11,250 nucleotides of DNA, from positions 1 to 11,250 of the forward strand of contig PWPY01000284.1 of assembly GCA_003558575.1 (NCBI GenBank), in the 5' to 3' direction. Made by a program: the position numbers and the translations under genes. The DNA comes from Desulfonatronovibrio sp. GTDB taxonomy: Bacteria; Desulfobacterota; Desulfovibrionia; Desulfovibrionales; Desulfonatronovibrionaceae. Of the stretch, positions 1 to 8,140 are shown in pieces (within the stretch, counting starts at the first letter, position 1; each line of letters begins with the position of its first letter). The notes beneath the pieces were generated by a model, which saw only the letters and a program-made list of their open reading frames with translations, was not told the origin of the DNA and did no database searches.

Positions 1-843
1 AGCCTGAACATACTTGAGGTTCAAATCAAAGTGCTCACGAAGGGTCTCCACGACCTCTTCTCCCTCACCGTGCCTCAGGACTCCATTGTCAACCAGGATA
101 CAGTGAAGTCTTTTACCAATGGCTTTGTGCAGAAGCACGGCAACTACGGTAGAGTCTATGCCTCCGCTCAACCCGCAAACAACATGTTCATCACCAATAG
201 TTTTCCGCATGGACTCAATAGCACTCTCAATAAAAGAGGTCATGGACCAGTCAGGTTTGAGACCTGCAATCTTGAACAGAAAATTATGCAGTATCCTGCC
301 TCCCTCTTCTGTATGGGCAACCTCAGGATGAAACTGAACTGCATATATTTTCTTTTCTTCATTTCCCATGGCTGCAATCTCAACCGTTGGAGTCCTGCCA
401 AACACTTTAAAACCTTCAGGAGGTGAAAGCACTGTATCCCCATGAGACATCCACACTGTAAGCTCTTCCTTATCTTGAATACCGTCCCACAAAAGACAGT
501 TTTCAGAAAAAATCAAGGTTGAGCGTCCATACTCCCGGTTGATTGAAGGCTCAACTACACCTTCAAAAGTATGGGCAATAAGCTGCATCCCATAACAAAT
601 ACCCAGCAAGGGCAAGTCAAGATCAAAAATTCCCGGATCAATCCCGGGGGAATCATCTGAACCTACACTGGAAGGGCCGCCTGACAGAATCAGAGCCGAA
701 GGATCTAAATCCTTGAGGTCGTTTAAATTAATGGTACAGGGATGAATCTCTGAATACACGCCTGCTTCCCTTATTCTTCTCGCTATAAGCTGAGTGTACT
801 GGGAACCGAAATCAATTATTATAACTTTACTTTGCACCTGCAT
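1..843 (-). CDS. guaA: GMP synthase (glutamine-hydrolysing), 3' end cut by window edge
   Basis: Amidates XMP to GMP with glutamine and ATP, the last step of de novo GMP synthesis, in the cytosol. The visible 281 codons run open from an ATG at 843 to the window edge, so the C-terminal part, including the dimerisation domain, is missing. Residues 1-195 are a class I glutamine amidotransferase: SGGPSS at 54-59, nucleophile Cys83 in GICYGMQ, and His172/Glu174 in the FHPEV motif. The ATP pyrophosphatase domain follows with its PP-loop SGGIDST at 226-232. The start follows the guaB stop by 16 nt, so the two genes form a guaBA operon; the ribosome site (CAGGG) is weak and translation may depend on coupling to guaB. 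Identification is secure. Confidence 0.97.
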   Translation of the reverse strand, partial: MQVQSKVIIIDFGSQYTQLIARRIREAGVYSEIHPCTINLNDLKDLDPSALILSGGPSSVGSDDSPGIDPGIFDLDLPLLGICYGMQLIAHTFEGVVEPSINREYGRSTLIFSENCLLWDGIQDKEELTVWMSHGDTVLSPPEGFKVFGRTPTVEIAAMGNEEKKIYAVQFHPEVAHTEEGGRILHNFLFKIAGLKPDWSMTSFIESAIESMRKTIGDEHVVCGLSGGIDSTVVAVLLHKAIGKRLHCILVDNGVLRHGEGEEVVETLREHFDLNLKYVQA

Positions 844-859
844 ATGAGCAACCCTGAGG

Positions 860-2347
<1,488 letters not shown>

Positions 2348-2460
2348 TTATGGTACAGACCTCTTACAGTCTTAGACATCAACAAACCTGCACGTTTCTT
2401 TAACGTTTGGGATCAATTGGAAAGACAAAGGTCTGATAAGTACTATATAGATGATCAGTA

Positions 2461-2478
2461 ATAAACTTTAAAGTTTAT
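2461..2478. promoter_or_regulatory. Perfect 18-bp palindrome, possible operator
   Basis: The sequence ATAAACTTTAAAGTTTAT is its own reverse complement with no mismatch or loop. It overlaps the -10 element of the candidate guaBA promoter, a typical operator position for a dimeric repressor. AT-rich palindromes also arise by chance, and no known regulator is recognised from it. Confidence 0.45.
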
Positions 2479-2501
2479 CCGCAAGACATACAAACTGTCA
2501 A
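2474..2501 (-). promoter_or_regulatory. Candidate sigma70 promoter for guaBA
   Basis: On the minus strand a perfect -35 TTGACA (2501-2496) is followed after 16 bp by GATAAA (2479-2474), four of six matches to the -10 consensus. It lies just past the stop codon of the upstream TPR gene, and predicts a 5' leader of about 150 nt before guaB. The rest of the 2318-2508 gap holds no open frame worth calling. Two 7-nt complementary segments (CAGACCT at 2356-2362 and AGGTCTG at 2429-2435) could close the leader, but no known riboswitch is recognised. Confidence 0.5.
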
Positions 2502-2508
2502 ATACTGA

Positions 2509-3078
2509 TCAAAAACTCTCGAGTTCAGCAGTAACCCTTTCAATAAGTTGTTCATCATCAGGCCCAATCTCAAGAATAGCCTGAAAATGATCCTTGGCAC
2601 GCTCCTCATCAGTCAGATAATACTTGAAAATAATGCCGAGATTAAAATGGCTGCGGTAGTTATTTGGCTCAAGCTGTAGAATTTTATCAAAATATTCTAC
2701 AGCTTCAGGAAACTTTTCCTGCTGAAAAAGAGTAAAGCCGGCCTGGTTAAGTGCCAGTCTATTTTCTGGTTCAATGGCCAGTATTCTTTTCCAGAACGCA
2801 AAAGACCTTTCCCATGCATCCATAAGCATAAAAATATGAGCCAGCTCTGTTAATGCCTGCACATTATCAGGATTGCGATCCACCTCAGCCATAAGAGCGC
2901 TTACCTCGGCCATCATTTGCTGTTCCTGGCTGGCAGGAGCTCCTCTGGTTTCAACTGTAATACCAGGGCTCTTCACCCTGTTAAGCAGTGAAGATACAAA
3001 TATCCCCAAAAGACAGATTATGGCAAAAACAGCCACAATTTTTTGCATGGCTTTAATTGAAATAAAACTGCTATTCAT
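2509..3078 (-). CDS. Membrane-anchored TPR protein, possible reduced CcmI-like cytochrome c maturation factor
   Basis: A 189-residue protein with one N-terminal hydrophobic segment (about 12-32, preceded by Lys9 and Lys13), a linker with a likely helical stretch (about 49-68), then about three tetratricopeptide repeats at 73-104, 107-140 and 141-175 with the usual alanine/leucine pattern and helix-ending Pro-(E/N/D)-N turns. The topology suggests a cytoplasmic N-terminus and a periplasmic TPR domain. The start ATG overlaps the end of ccmD by 8 nt and has GGAG 10 nt upstream, so it is translated with the ccm genes. In other bacteria the TPR domain of CcmI/CycH holds apocytochrome for haem ligation. 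The context makes a similar role likely here, but this is inference; TPR proteins bind many partners. It lacks the two-helix CcmI N-terminal domain. Confidence 0.8.
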   Translation of the reverse strand: MNSSFISIKAMQKIVAVFAIICLLGIFVSSLLNRVKSPGITVETRGAPASQEQQMMAEVSALMAEVDRNPDNVQALTELAHIFMLMDAWERSFAFWKRILAIEPENRLALNQAGFTLFQQEKFPEAVEYFDKILQLEPNNYRSHFNLGIIFKYYLTDEERAKDHFQAILEIGPDDEQLIERVTAELESF

Positions 3079-3199
3079 CAGAACTTAACTCCAATTGTCT
3101 GATTTTCAGATCAAGTTTTTTCTGTACGCTTGCCAGGTAAATTAGATATCCTCCAATGCCAAGCCATACAGCAATGTTTCCAGCTATCAGATATGTCAT
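3071..3199 (-). CDS. ccmD: CcmD-like small haem-exporter subunit
   Basis: A 42-codon frame from an ATG at 3199 to TAG at 3071. It begins MTYLIAGNIAVWLGIGGYLI, a single membrane helix at about 3-23, and continues with a charged helix rich in Lys, Gln and Glu (about 25-42). That is the usual CcmD build: short, one helix, charged cytoplasmic tail. CcmD joins CcmABC and is needed to release holo-CcmE from the complex. AAGGAA lies about 5 nt upstream. It sits between ccmC (gap 26 nt) and the TPR gene (8-nt overlap), the normal CcmD position after ccmC. CcmD proteins are poorly conserved, so the assignment rests on size, topology and place. Confidence 0.85.
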   Translation of the reverse strand: MTYLIAGNIAVWLGIGGYLIYLASVQKKLDLKIRQLELSSDE

Positions 3200-3225
3200 A
3201 TCATTCCTTGTTTTCTAAAAATACA

Positions 3226-3903
3226 CTAAAATATAAAAAGATTTCTGACCCTGCTTTTCAATTCCAGCTGCCTGGTCCTGAATAATACTATGGCAGCTGT
3301 CATTAACCCCCAGGCCCCAATACAGACAAAAACCGTCGTCAACATTTCCGGCTCCAATCCTCCGCCTCTGGAGCCAAAAACTGCCGGATGGATGCTGCGC
3401 CACATTCTGGCTGATAAAAAGACCAAGGGCACATTTAGAAAAGCAACTATGCCCAGCACAGCTGCAATAAATCTCATCTTTACCGGATTTTCAATGGCTT
3501 GTCTTAACACAAGATATCCAGCATAGATAAACCACATCACCAAAGCGGTAGACAGTCTTGGGTCCCATGTCCACCATGTATTCCAGGCAGATTTGGCCCA
3601 GATAGATCCTGTAACTAAGGCCAGGGTGCTGTAAATAAGTCCAAGCTCCACAGAAGCTTGGGCCAACCTGTCCATAAGAGGATTTCTACTAATTAAAAAC
3701 AGGATGCTGGCACAAAAGACAACAAAAAAACAGATAAGTCCCCACCAGGCCATGGGCAGATGAAAGTAAAAAATTTTCTGCAAAAGACCCATGGTCACTT
3801 CAACAGGCGCATATACCCAGATAAAGTACTGAGCAATTATTAAACCCGCTGCTCCTGCCGCTGACATAGCGATTATTAATTTTGTTAATGACAATTTATT
3901 CAC
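3226..3903 (-). CDS. ccmC: Haem exporter/handling protein CcmC
   Basis: Inner-membrane protein of the haem-handling family that binds haem and presents it to CcmE. The 225 residues hold six hydrophobic segments. The tryptophan-rich WWD motif lies at about 102-116 (WAKSAWNTWWTWDPRL), and the two expected external haem-ligand histidines are His48 (FYFHLP) and His172 (SIHP), 124 residues apart as in the E. coli protein (His60/His184). The start is GTG at 3903; an in-frame TAA immediately precedes it, so the frame cannot extend upstream, and no Shine-Dalgarno sequence is visible. An ATG at codon 13 is an alternative start but would trim the first helix. A palindromic element now separates it from ccmB (see 3912-4118), which may weaken its translation. 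Confidence 0.96.
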   Translation of the reverse strand: MNKLSLTKLIIAMSAAGAAGLIIAQYFIWVYAPVEVTMGLLQKIFYFHLPMAWWGLICFFVVFCASILFLISRNPLMDRLAQASVELGLIYSTLALVTGSIWAKSAWNTWWTWDPRLSTALVMWFIYAGYLVLRQAIENPVKMRFIAAVLGIVAFLNVPLVFLSARMWRSIHPAVFGSRGGGLEPEMLTTVFVCIGAWGLMTAAIVLFRTRQLELKSRVRNLFIF

Positions 3904-3911
3904 TTATTTAA

Positions 3912-4118
3912 AATATTTAATTAGTTTCCATCCGGAAAGTCTTTCTTTCCGGATGTTGAAGCTGCTGGTTTTCTTTCCGGAAACGAGGGATTCTTTCTTT
4001 TGGCAAGGAAATCAATCAATTATGAGGATGCGTATCTTAATACGTTGAAGAATAATTGTGCAGATTGACGCCGCCAAAAGGAAAAAGAACCGTTTCCGGA
4101 TGAAAACTAATTAATATT
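3912..4118. mobile_element. MITE-like palindromic insertion between ccmB and ccmC
   Basis: Terminal inverted repeats 3912-3938 and 4093-4118 match at 25 of 26 positions plus one 1-nt gap; both contain TTAG...CATCCGGAAA. Pairing continues inward: CCGGAAACG 3977-3985 with 4091-4099, TTCTTT 3991-3996 with 4084-4089, CTTTTGGC 3997-4004 with 4073-4080, CAATTAT 4017-4023 with 4052-4058, and an apical hairpin CGTAT-CTTA-ATACG at 4031-4044. So the whole segment can fold into one long stem, with an extra hairpin in the left arm. It has no coding frame. AATATT is found at both edges (3912-3917, 4113-4118), consistent with target duplication, though the repeats share these bases so its length is ambiguous. 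The right edge supplies the ccmB stop. No family is recognised; a structured mRNA element is the alternative. Confidence 0.75.
3929..3955. repeat. Perfect hairpin nested in the left arm of the palindromic element
   Basis: CATCCGGAAAG (3929-3939), a 5-nt loop, and CTTTCCGGATG (3945-3955) form an 11-bp perfect stem. TTTCCGGA or its complement occurs four times in the element (3929-3938, 3946-3953, 3974-3981, 4093-4100), so the left arm seems to carry an internal duplication of about 45 bp absent from the right arm. There is no T-tract on either side, so it is not a standard intrinsic terminator. Confidence 0.8.
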
Positions 4119-4785
4119 CACTGTATACAAATGGAAAAAGCACAATAGCTGCACCCGTAAAAATTGCTCCAAATGCAAAGGCAATCCCTGCCCATGCTCC
4201 CAGGTCATCTTCAAATCCGCCAGTCAAAAAATGCGAACTCATCCGGATGCCAGCCAGAAGAATTGGAATAAGCAGGGGAAAAATCACTACGCTAAGTAAA
4301 GAATCACGGGCAGAATGTCCCTGTGAAACTGCTCCCAGAAGGGACCCCACTGCAACCAGCCCCCAGTCAATAAGTATGATGGTTCCCAAAAGACCCCAGA
4401 TACTTGAAATATTTTCCTGACCCAGAAAAACTATAATGGCTGGTAAAAAGAACACCTGAGTCAAAAGCAAAAGAAGTAACCCGGTAAAAGCCTTGCCAAG
4501 CCAGATAAACTGAAGCGGCATTGGGGAAAGTAAAAGCCCGGTCCTGGCCTGATTATCCTCCTCAATAGAGTACAGAGTATTAAAAACAAGAATCAATGCA
4601 AAACTTGTAGATAGCCAGAAAATAGAAGCCGCTGCCTGTGCTGAAACTTCCTCCCCAACAGGAGTAGAAAGACTGAAAACAAAAACCAGAATTAAACCCA
4701 GCAGCACAGGCTGAATAATACCCGAGCCATCGGAAAAAATAAGTTTGATATCCTTTGAAATTACGTTCAGAAACTTAATTTTCAA
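4111..4785 (-). CDS. ccmB: Haem exporter permease subunit CcmB
   Basis: Membrane subunit of the CcmAB ABC transporter that, with CcmC and CcmD, drives release of haem-loaded CcmE. The 224 residues from the chosen start show about six hydrophobic segments and match the usual CcmB length (about 220). The chosen start is TTG at 4785, preceded by AGGA 8 nt upstream and overlapping the ccmA end by 11 nt. Another TTG at 4854 would add 23 residues with no ribosome site and an 80-nt overlap, so it is less likely. The final codons (GAA TAT TAA) lie in the terminal repeat of the palindromic element; before that insertion the protein would probably have ended two residues later (Phe-Lys-stop), right against ccmC. 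Confidence 0.92.
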   Translation of the reverse strand: MKIKFLNVISKDIKLIFSDGSGIIQPVLLGLILVFVFSLSTPVGEEVSAQAAASIFWLSTSFALILVFNTLYSIEEDNQARTGLLLSPMPLQFIWLGKAFTGLLLLLLTQVFFLPAIIVFLGQENISSIWGLLGTIILIDWGLVAVGSLLGAVSQGHSARDSLLSVVIFPLLIPILLAGIRMSSHFLTGGFEDDLGAWAGIAFAFGAIFTGAAIVLFPFVYSEY

Positions 4786-5458
4786 CAGACTTTTCCTGAC
4801 TCCGGAGTTTAAAATCCATTGTTGGGCCGTAAAAAGACACTTTTTTATTCTCAAGGAAGATTACTGCATCACTTAAATCCAAATCTTCTTCCAATGTGTG
4901 GCTAACCCATACTATCGCAGATCCATTCCGGGAACTCTCAACAATATTTTCACGCAAAATTTTTCTAGACTCAGCATCAAGCCCAGTACCTGGTTCATCT
5001 AAGAGCATAAGCAGAGGTGAGAGCATCAGCACCCTGGCCAAGCTTAACCGCTGAGACATTCCCCTGGAAAAATTGCCTGCTTTTTCCAAAGCAAAAGCTT
5101 TAAGCCCCACTATTTTCAGAAGATCCATAAAATCCTGGGAGCTGCGCTCAATGGAATAAACTCCAGCCCAGAATTTGAGATTATCTAAGGCGCTTAGACC
5201 TGAATATATAAAGGTCTGATGTCCAAGAAACGCTATCTTATCTCTGCTGACATTTAGATCCACCATGCCCATAGACGGACCTATCAAACCAGAAATAATC
5301 TTCATTAATGTTGTCTTGCCTGCCCCGTTAGGCCCGGCAACAAGAGTGACTGTCCCAGGTTTGATCCTTAAATCCACATCTTTAAAAACCAGGCGCTGGT
5401 CAAAAAAATGAGAGACCTTTTGCAGCCTGATAAAAAAACTATCTGCAGTTTCTGTCAT
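4775..5458 (-). CDS. ccmA: Haem exporter ATP-binding subunit CcmA
   Basis: Cytoplasmic ATPase of the CcmABCD complex; its ATP hydrolysis frees holo-CcmE. From the ATG at 5458 (227 residues) the motifs are Walker A GPNGAGKTT at 42-50, Q-loop Gln81, ABC signature FSRGMSQR at 130-137, Walker B LLMLLDEP at 149-156 and H-loop His187. The signature has Arg-Gly-Met instead of Ser-Gly-Gln at its core, within CcmA variation. A TTG two codons upstream is possible, but ATG is preferred; an AGG sits 12 nt before it, a weak site. The end overlaps ccmB by 11 nt, so the two are coupled. The 98-nt gap to ccmF (5459-5556) shows no terminator or promoter I would call. Confidence 0.96.
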   Translation of the reverse strand: MTETADSFFIRLQKVSHFFDQRLVFKDVDLRIKPGTVTLVAGPNGAGKTTLMKIISGLIGPSMGMVDLNVSRDKIAFLGHQTFIYSGLSALDNLKFWAGVYSIERSSQDFMDLLKIVGLKAFALEKAGNFSRGMSQRLSLARVLMLSPLLMLLDEPGTGLDAESRKILRENIVESSRNGSAIVWVSHTLEEDLDLSDAVIFLENKKVSFYGPTMDFKLRSQEKSVEN

Positions 5459-5556
5459 AATCAAAAAAGGCCTGACTGAATGTTGATGAAAAACACCGGC
5501 TTAGAAGATCCAAAATTGCTAACATGTTGAATAGTTACAAAAAATTGTACAGTATG

Positions 5557-7467
5557 TCACGAATCCATTTCCTCAGCCTTTCTGATCCTTACACGCCCCA
5601 TGATCATAAATACTGCCAGACAGGAAATTACGCTTCCTATCCAGATCCAATTAACCAGCGGTGTAATATTAAGCTTAACTGTAATGGTTTTTTCCTGATC
5701 AAAAGCCAAAATGGTTGAATAAATTTCATTACCCAAAGATGGAATAACTGATACTTCTGCGTATGGTGAATCAAAATTCCGGTATAATTTTCGCTGAGGA
5801 GTCAAAAGTCCGATATGTTTCCCATCTTTATAGGTATTAATCCTGGCCTCGTAAATGGCTACACCGGGTGTCATTATTTCTTCAAATTCAATATAGTGAA
5901 ATTCATAATTATTAATAGCTATTCGTTCCCCTTTGGGAATGACTCTTTCTATTGATGTCTGAAACGGACCTGAAAATGCAACGCCCAGGACTATCATTGC
6001 TATTCCAAAGTGCAGCAGGTACACACCCCACCCTGCTCTTTTTCTTCTGATCTGGGGAGTAAGAACAATATGCAGGAGCATGGAAAACATCCCGGCAACA
6101 CCAGCGGAAGCGGCAATCAAAGCTAAGGGAAGCCTTATCCCCCCAATCCACAAACCAATAAGAGTAAACACAAATACTAAACAGACAATAATGAGGCTAT
6201 TTTTGTCTTTCAGTCCACTTCTCCAGTTGTACCATGGGCAAACACACATAATAGCAGCCATAAGAGTAAATATGGGCAGGCAAACTCTATTATAGAAATC
6301 CGGGCCAAGACCTATGGGGCTGTCAGTCCAGATACGCGATATTACCGGCCACATTGTTCCCATGGCAACAATCACAGCCAATGCCAGAAAAATCCAGGAC
6401 GTAATAATCATCAACCCCTGCTTGCTCCACAGACTGTCCACAGCGCTCTTGTCCCCCTCTGCGCTGAAAGCGACAAACAAGGTAAACATAACAGAAGCAA
6501 GCATTAATATAACCAAGGGTAAACCTACACCTGTGCCACCAAAAGTATGAAGAGAGTCAATAACATTGCTTCGTACAAGAAAGGTAGCAAAAAAGCAGGT
6601 AATAAGACTGAAGCTTATAAGAATCAGGTTGGTCTTGTGCAGAGTGTTCCTTTGTTTACCGATCATTGCCGTATGCAGAAACGCAGTGCTCACCAACCAG
6701 GGAATAAGAGATGCGTTTTCTACTGGATCCCAGGCCCAGTATCCACCCCAGCCAAGTTCCATATACGCCCACCAGCCGCCAAGAAGTATTCCACCTCCTG
6801 TAAGCATTACCCAGGCAAAAAGAACCCAGTTGCGGGTCTGGAAAAGCCAAGATCTCTGATCTCCGACCATCCATCCGGCAAGTGCCAGACAGGCTGGTAT
6901 CGTAAAACCCGCATATCCCAGAAAGGTCATGGGGGGATGAAATATCATGCCCACATTCTGAAGTAGTGGGTTAAGTCCCCGGCCTGCCACAGGTGCAGGA
7001 TCCATAATAAGAAAAGGATTGCTTGGACCTGTGAGCATGAGCAGAAAAAAGGCCTGCACCATGAAGAAAAATCCCCAGAAATACCCTTTGACCTTAGAGG
7101 AAAGAGCTTTGTACACTGGTGTAAAAAGAAAAACTAACCCCATCACAGCCATGAGCCATTGCCAGAAAAGAAGAGATCCAGCCTGCCCGGACCAGAATGC
7201 TGACAGCCTGTATACTTGGGGCAGAAAATCATCTGTGTAGCGATATACGTATGAAAAAGAATAGTCTCTCATTGCCAGAGCCTGCAGAAGAATCAGGGAG
7301 GCAATGGTTATGAGAATGAATGCGACCACATGAGCCTTTTCCATCCACGGAACAGACTTAAAAGCATCTTTCCCGGAAGATCTTATGGCTTCCCAGTAAA
7401 AATTCAGACCGATTACCACGTAAATTAAAAGAGAGATTAATAGTAGAAAAAAGCCTATGTATTGCAT
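5557..7467 (-). CDS. ccmF: Cytochrome c haem lyase subunit CcmF
   Basis: Inner-membrane protein that takes haem from CcmE and attaches it to the CXXCH site of apocytochrome c in the periplasm. The 636-residue length is close to the E. coli protein (647). The WWD domain is at about 231-251 (ending GYWAWDPVEN), and four histidines, His177 (IFHPPM), His265 (FLHTAM), His307 (SLHTFG) and His486 (LLHFG), fall close to the E. coli haem-ligand positions 173, 261, 303 and 491. Many hydrophobic segments occur throughout, with a large soluble region at about 500-610 before a final helix. ATG at 7467 has AGGA 7 nt upstream. An intrinsic terminator lies just before it, after ccmE. With no ccmG/ccmH nearby, CcmF may act with the TPR protein alone; that is inference. 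Confidence 0.97.
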   Translation of the reverse strand: MQYIGFFLLLISLLIYVVIGLNFYWEAIRSSGKDAFKSVPWMEKAHVVAFILITIASLILLQALAMRDYSFSYVYRYTDDFLPQVYRLSAFWSGQAGSLLFWQWLMAVMGLVFLFTPVYKALSSKVKGYFWGFFFMVQAFFLLMLTGPSNPFLIMDPAPVAGRGLNPLLQNVGMIFHPPMTFLGYAGFTIPACLALAGWMVGDQRSWLFQTRNWVLFAWVMLTGGGILLGGWWAYMELGWGGYWAWDPVENASLIPWLVSTAFLHTAMIGKQRNTLHKTNLILISFSLITCFFATFLVRSNVIDSLHTFGGTGVGLPLVILMLASVMFTLFVAFSAEGDKSAVDSLWSKQGLMIITSWIFLALAVIVAMGTMWPVISRIWTDSPIGLGPDFYNRVCLPIFTLMAAIMCVCPWYNWRSGLKDKNSLIIVCLVFVFTLIGLWIGGIRLPLALIAASAGVAGMFSMLLHIVLTPQIRRKRAGWGVYLLHFGIAMIVLGVAFSGPFQTSIERVIPKGERIAINNYEFHYIEFEEIMTPGVAIYEARINTYKDGKHIGLLTPQRKLYRNFDSPYAEVSVIPSLGNEIYSTILAFDQEKTITVKLNITPLVNWIWIGSVISCLAVFMIMGRVRIRKAEEMDS

Positions 7468-7497
7468 TTCATTTCCTGTTATAATCTGATCATTAAT

Positions 7498-7525
7498 AAA
7501 AAAGGATGGAACTCAGTCCATCCTT
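7498..7525 (-). terminator. Intrinsic terminator between ccmE and ccmF
   Basis: On the minus strand AAGGATGGA (7525-7517), loop CTGAGT, TCCATCCTT (7510-7502) form a perfect 9-bp stem followed by six T residues (7503-7498). It sits 53 nt past the ccmE stop and 30 nt before ccmF. A second hairpin upstream (TTTCAGG 7537-7543 with CCTGAAA 7557-7563) could alternate with a smaller one (7558-7562 with 7571-7575), but neither overlaps the terminator stem. Partial termination would leave more ccmE than ccmF message. Confidence 0.8.
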
Positions 7526-7578
7526 GCTTGCGGTGCTTTCAGGCCAGAACCTGTGACCTGAAACTCTTGGTTCAGAGA

Positions 7579-8043
7579 TCAGTAAACATCGCCTGTATAT
7601 GGGATATTGTCAGGATGATCACCTGATGAATAACTTCCTGTTGATTCATACTTTGAGGCACACTTGGTCATGAGTGTTGATGCCATAAAAACATTACTAT
7701 CAGGGTTTATTCCACCTTCAACAATCACTTCAACGCCAGGAGCAAAGAGATCAGGAATAGCCCCGGTATATCTGACCCGAATAATTTTACTCTGGTCTTC
7801 TTTATCCTGAAGGTTAAATATTACCCCCAGAGCATCAGCATCCCTTTGCAATCCTGAATCTCCAACTGTACCAAAAAGCCTGGCCCGGTCCAGATTGTCA
7901 GTACCCATGGCCAGGGCTTCAGAGACTTCAAGAAAATAAGTACTGTTCTGGGAGATACTGGTTACCACAAGATAACCCACTCCTGAAAATATAAGTAGAA
8001 AAGCTACCAGATACATCAGTCTTGAATTTTTCTTTTGAGACAT
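7579..8043 (-). CDS. ccmE: Periplasmic haem chaperone CcmE, cysteine (CxxxY) variant
   Basis: Carries haem from the CcmABCD complex to CcmF. The 154 residues comprise an N-terminal membrane anchor (about 9-28) and an OB-fold periplasmic domain: RLFGTV at 55-60, GAIPDLF at 94-100 and VEVIVEG at 104-110 follow the family pattern. Where E. coli has the covalent haem-binding HxxxY, this protein has KCASKY, with Cys128 and Tyr132, so the motif is CxxxY. This cysteine form is known from Desulfovibrio and archaeal CcmE and goes with loss of CcmG and CcmH, as here. The tail beyond 132 is flexible and Ser/Gly/Asp rich. ATG at 8043 has GAGG 7 nt upstream. It is the first ccm gene of the cluster, with a promoter candidate at 8093-8121. 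Confidence 0.95.
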   Translation of the reverse strand: MSQKKNSRLMYLVAFLLIFSGVGYLVVTSISQNSTYFLEVSEALAMGTDNLDRARLFGTVGDSGLQRDADALGVIFNLQDKEDQSKIIRVRYTGAIPDLFAPGVEVIVEGGINPDSNVFMASTLMTKCASKYESTGSYSSGDHPDNIPYTGDVY

Positions 8044-8092
8044 TATAAACCTCGCTACAAACTATAAAGCTCCATGCCGAGTTGTGAAAATA

Positions 8093-8121
8093 TTAATAAT
8101 CACATTTGCCTGATTGTTCAA
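8093..8121 (-). promoter_or_regulatory. Candidate promoter for the ccm operon
   Basis: On the minus strand TTGAAC (8121-8116) is separated by 17 bp from TATTAA (8098-8093); each matches the sigma70 hexamer at four of six positions with ideal spacing. It lies in the 97-nt gap between the CNNM-like gene and ccmE, about 50 nt before ccmE. Read-through from the CNNM-like gene is also possible because no terminator is visible in the gap. Confidence 0.45.
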
Positions 8122-8140
8122 TAGCAAATATACGGACATC

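Noticed and set aside
31..426. Plus-strand frame of 131 codons across the left end
   Set aside because: It is antisense to a clear guaA with catalytic motifs; no recognisable domain or ribosome site.
3929..3955. The strong hairpin as an intrinsic terminator of ccmB
   Set aside because: No T-tract follows on the minus strand (the next bases are GAAAC), and the hairpin is part of the larger palindromic element.
4786..4854. Longer ccmB start (TTG at 4854)
   Set aside because: It would add 23 residues wholly inside ccmA, has no ribosome site, and makes the protein longer than usual; TTG at 4785 has AGGA upstream and normal length.
5459..5556. Possible regulatory element in the ccmF-ccmA gap, with AGGCCT followed by a T-run
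   Set aside because: AGGCCT is a 6-bp palindrome without a loop, and the T-run lies at the ccmA ribosome site region; no stable stem was found.
6547..6966. Plus-strand frame of 139 codons within ccmF
   Set aside because: It is antisense to the WWD and histidine-containing part of ccmF; no domain recognised.
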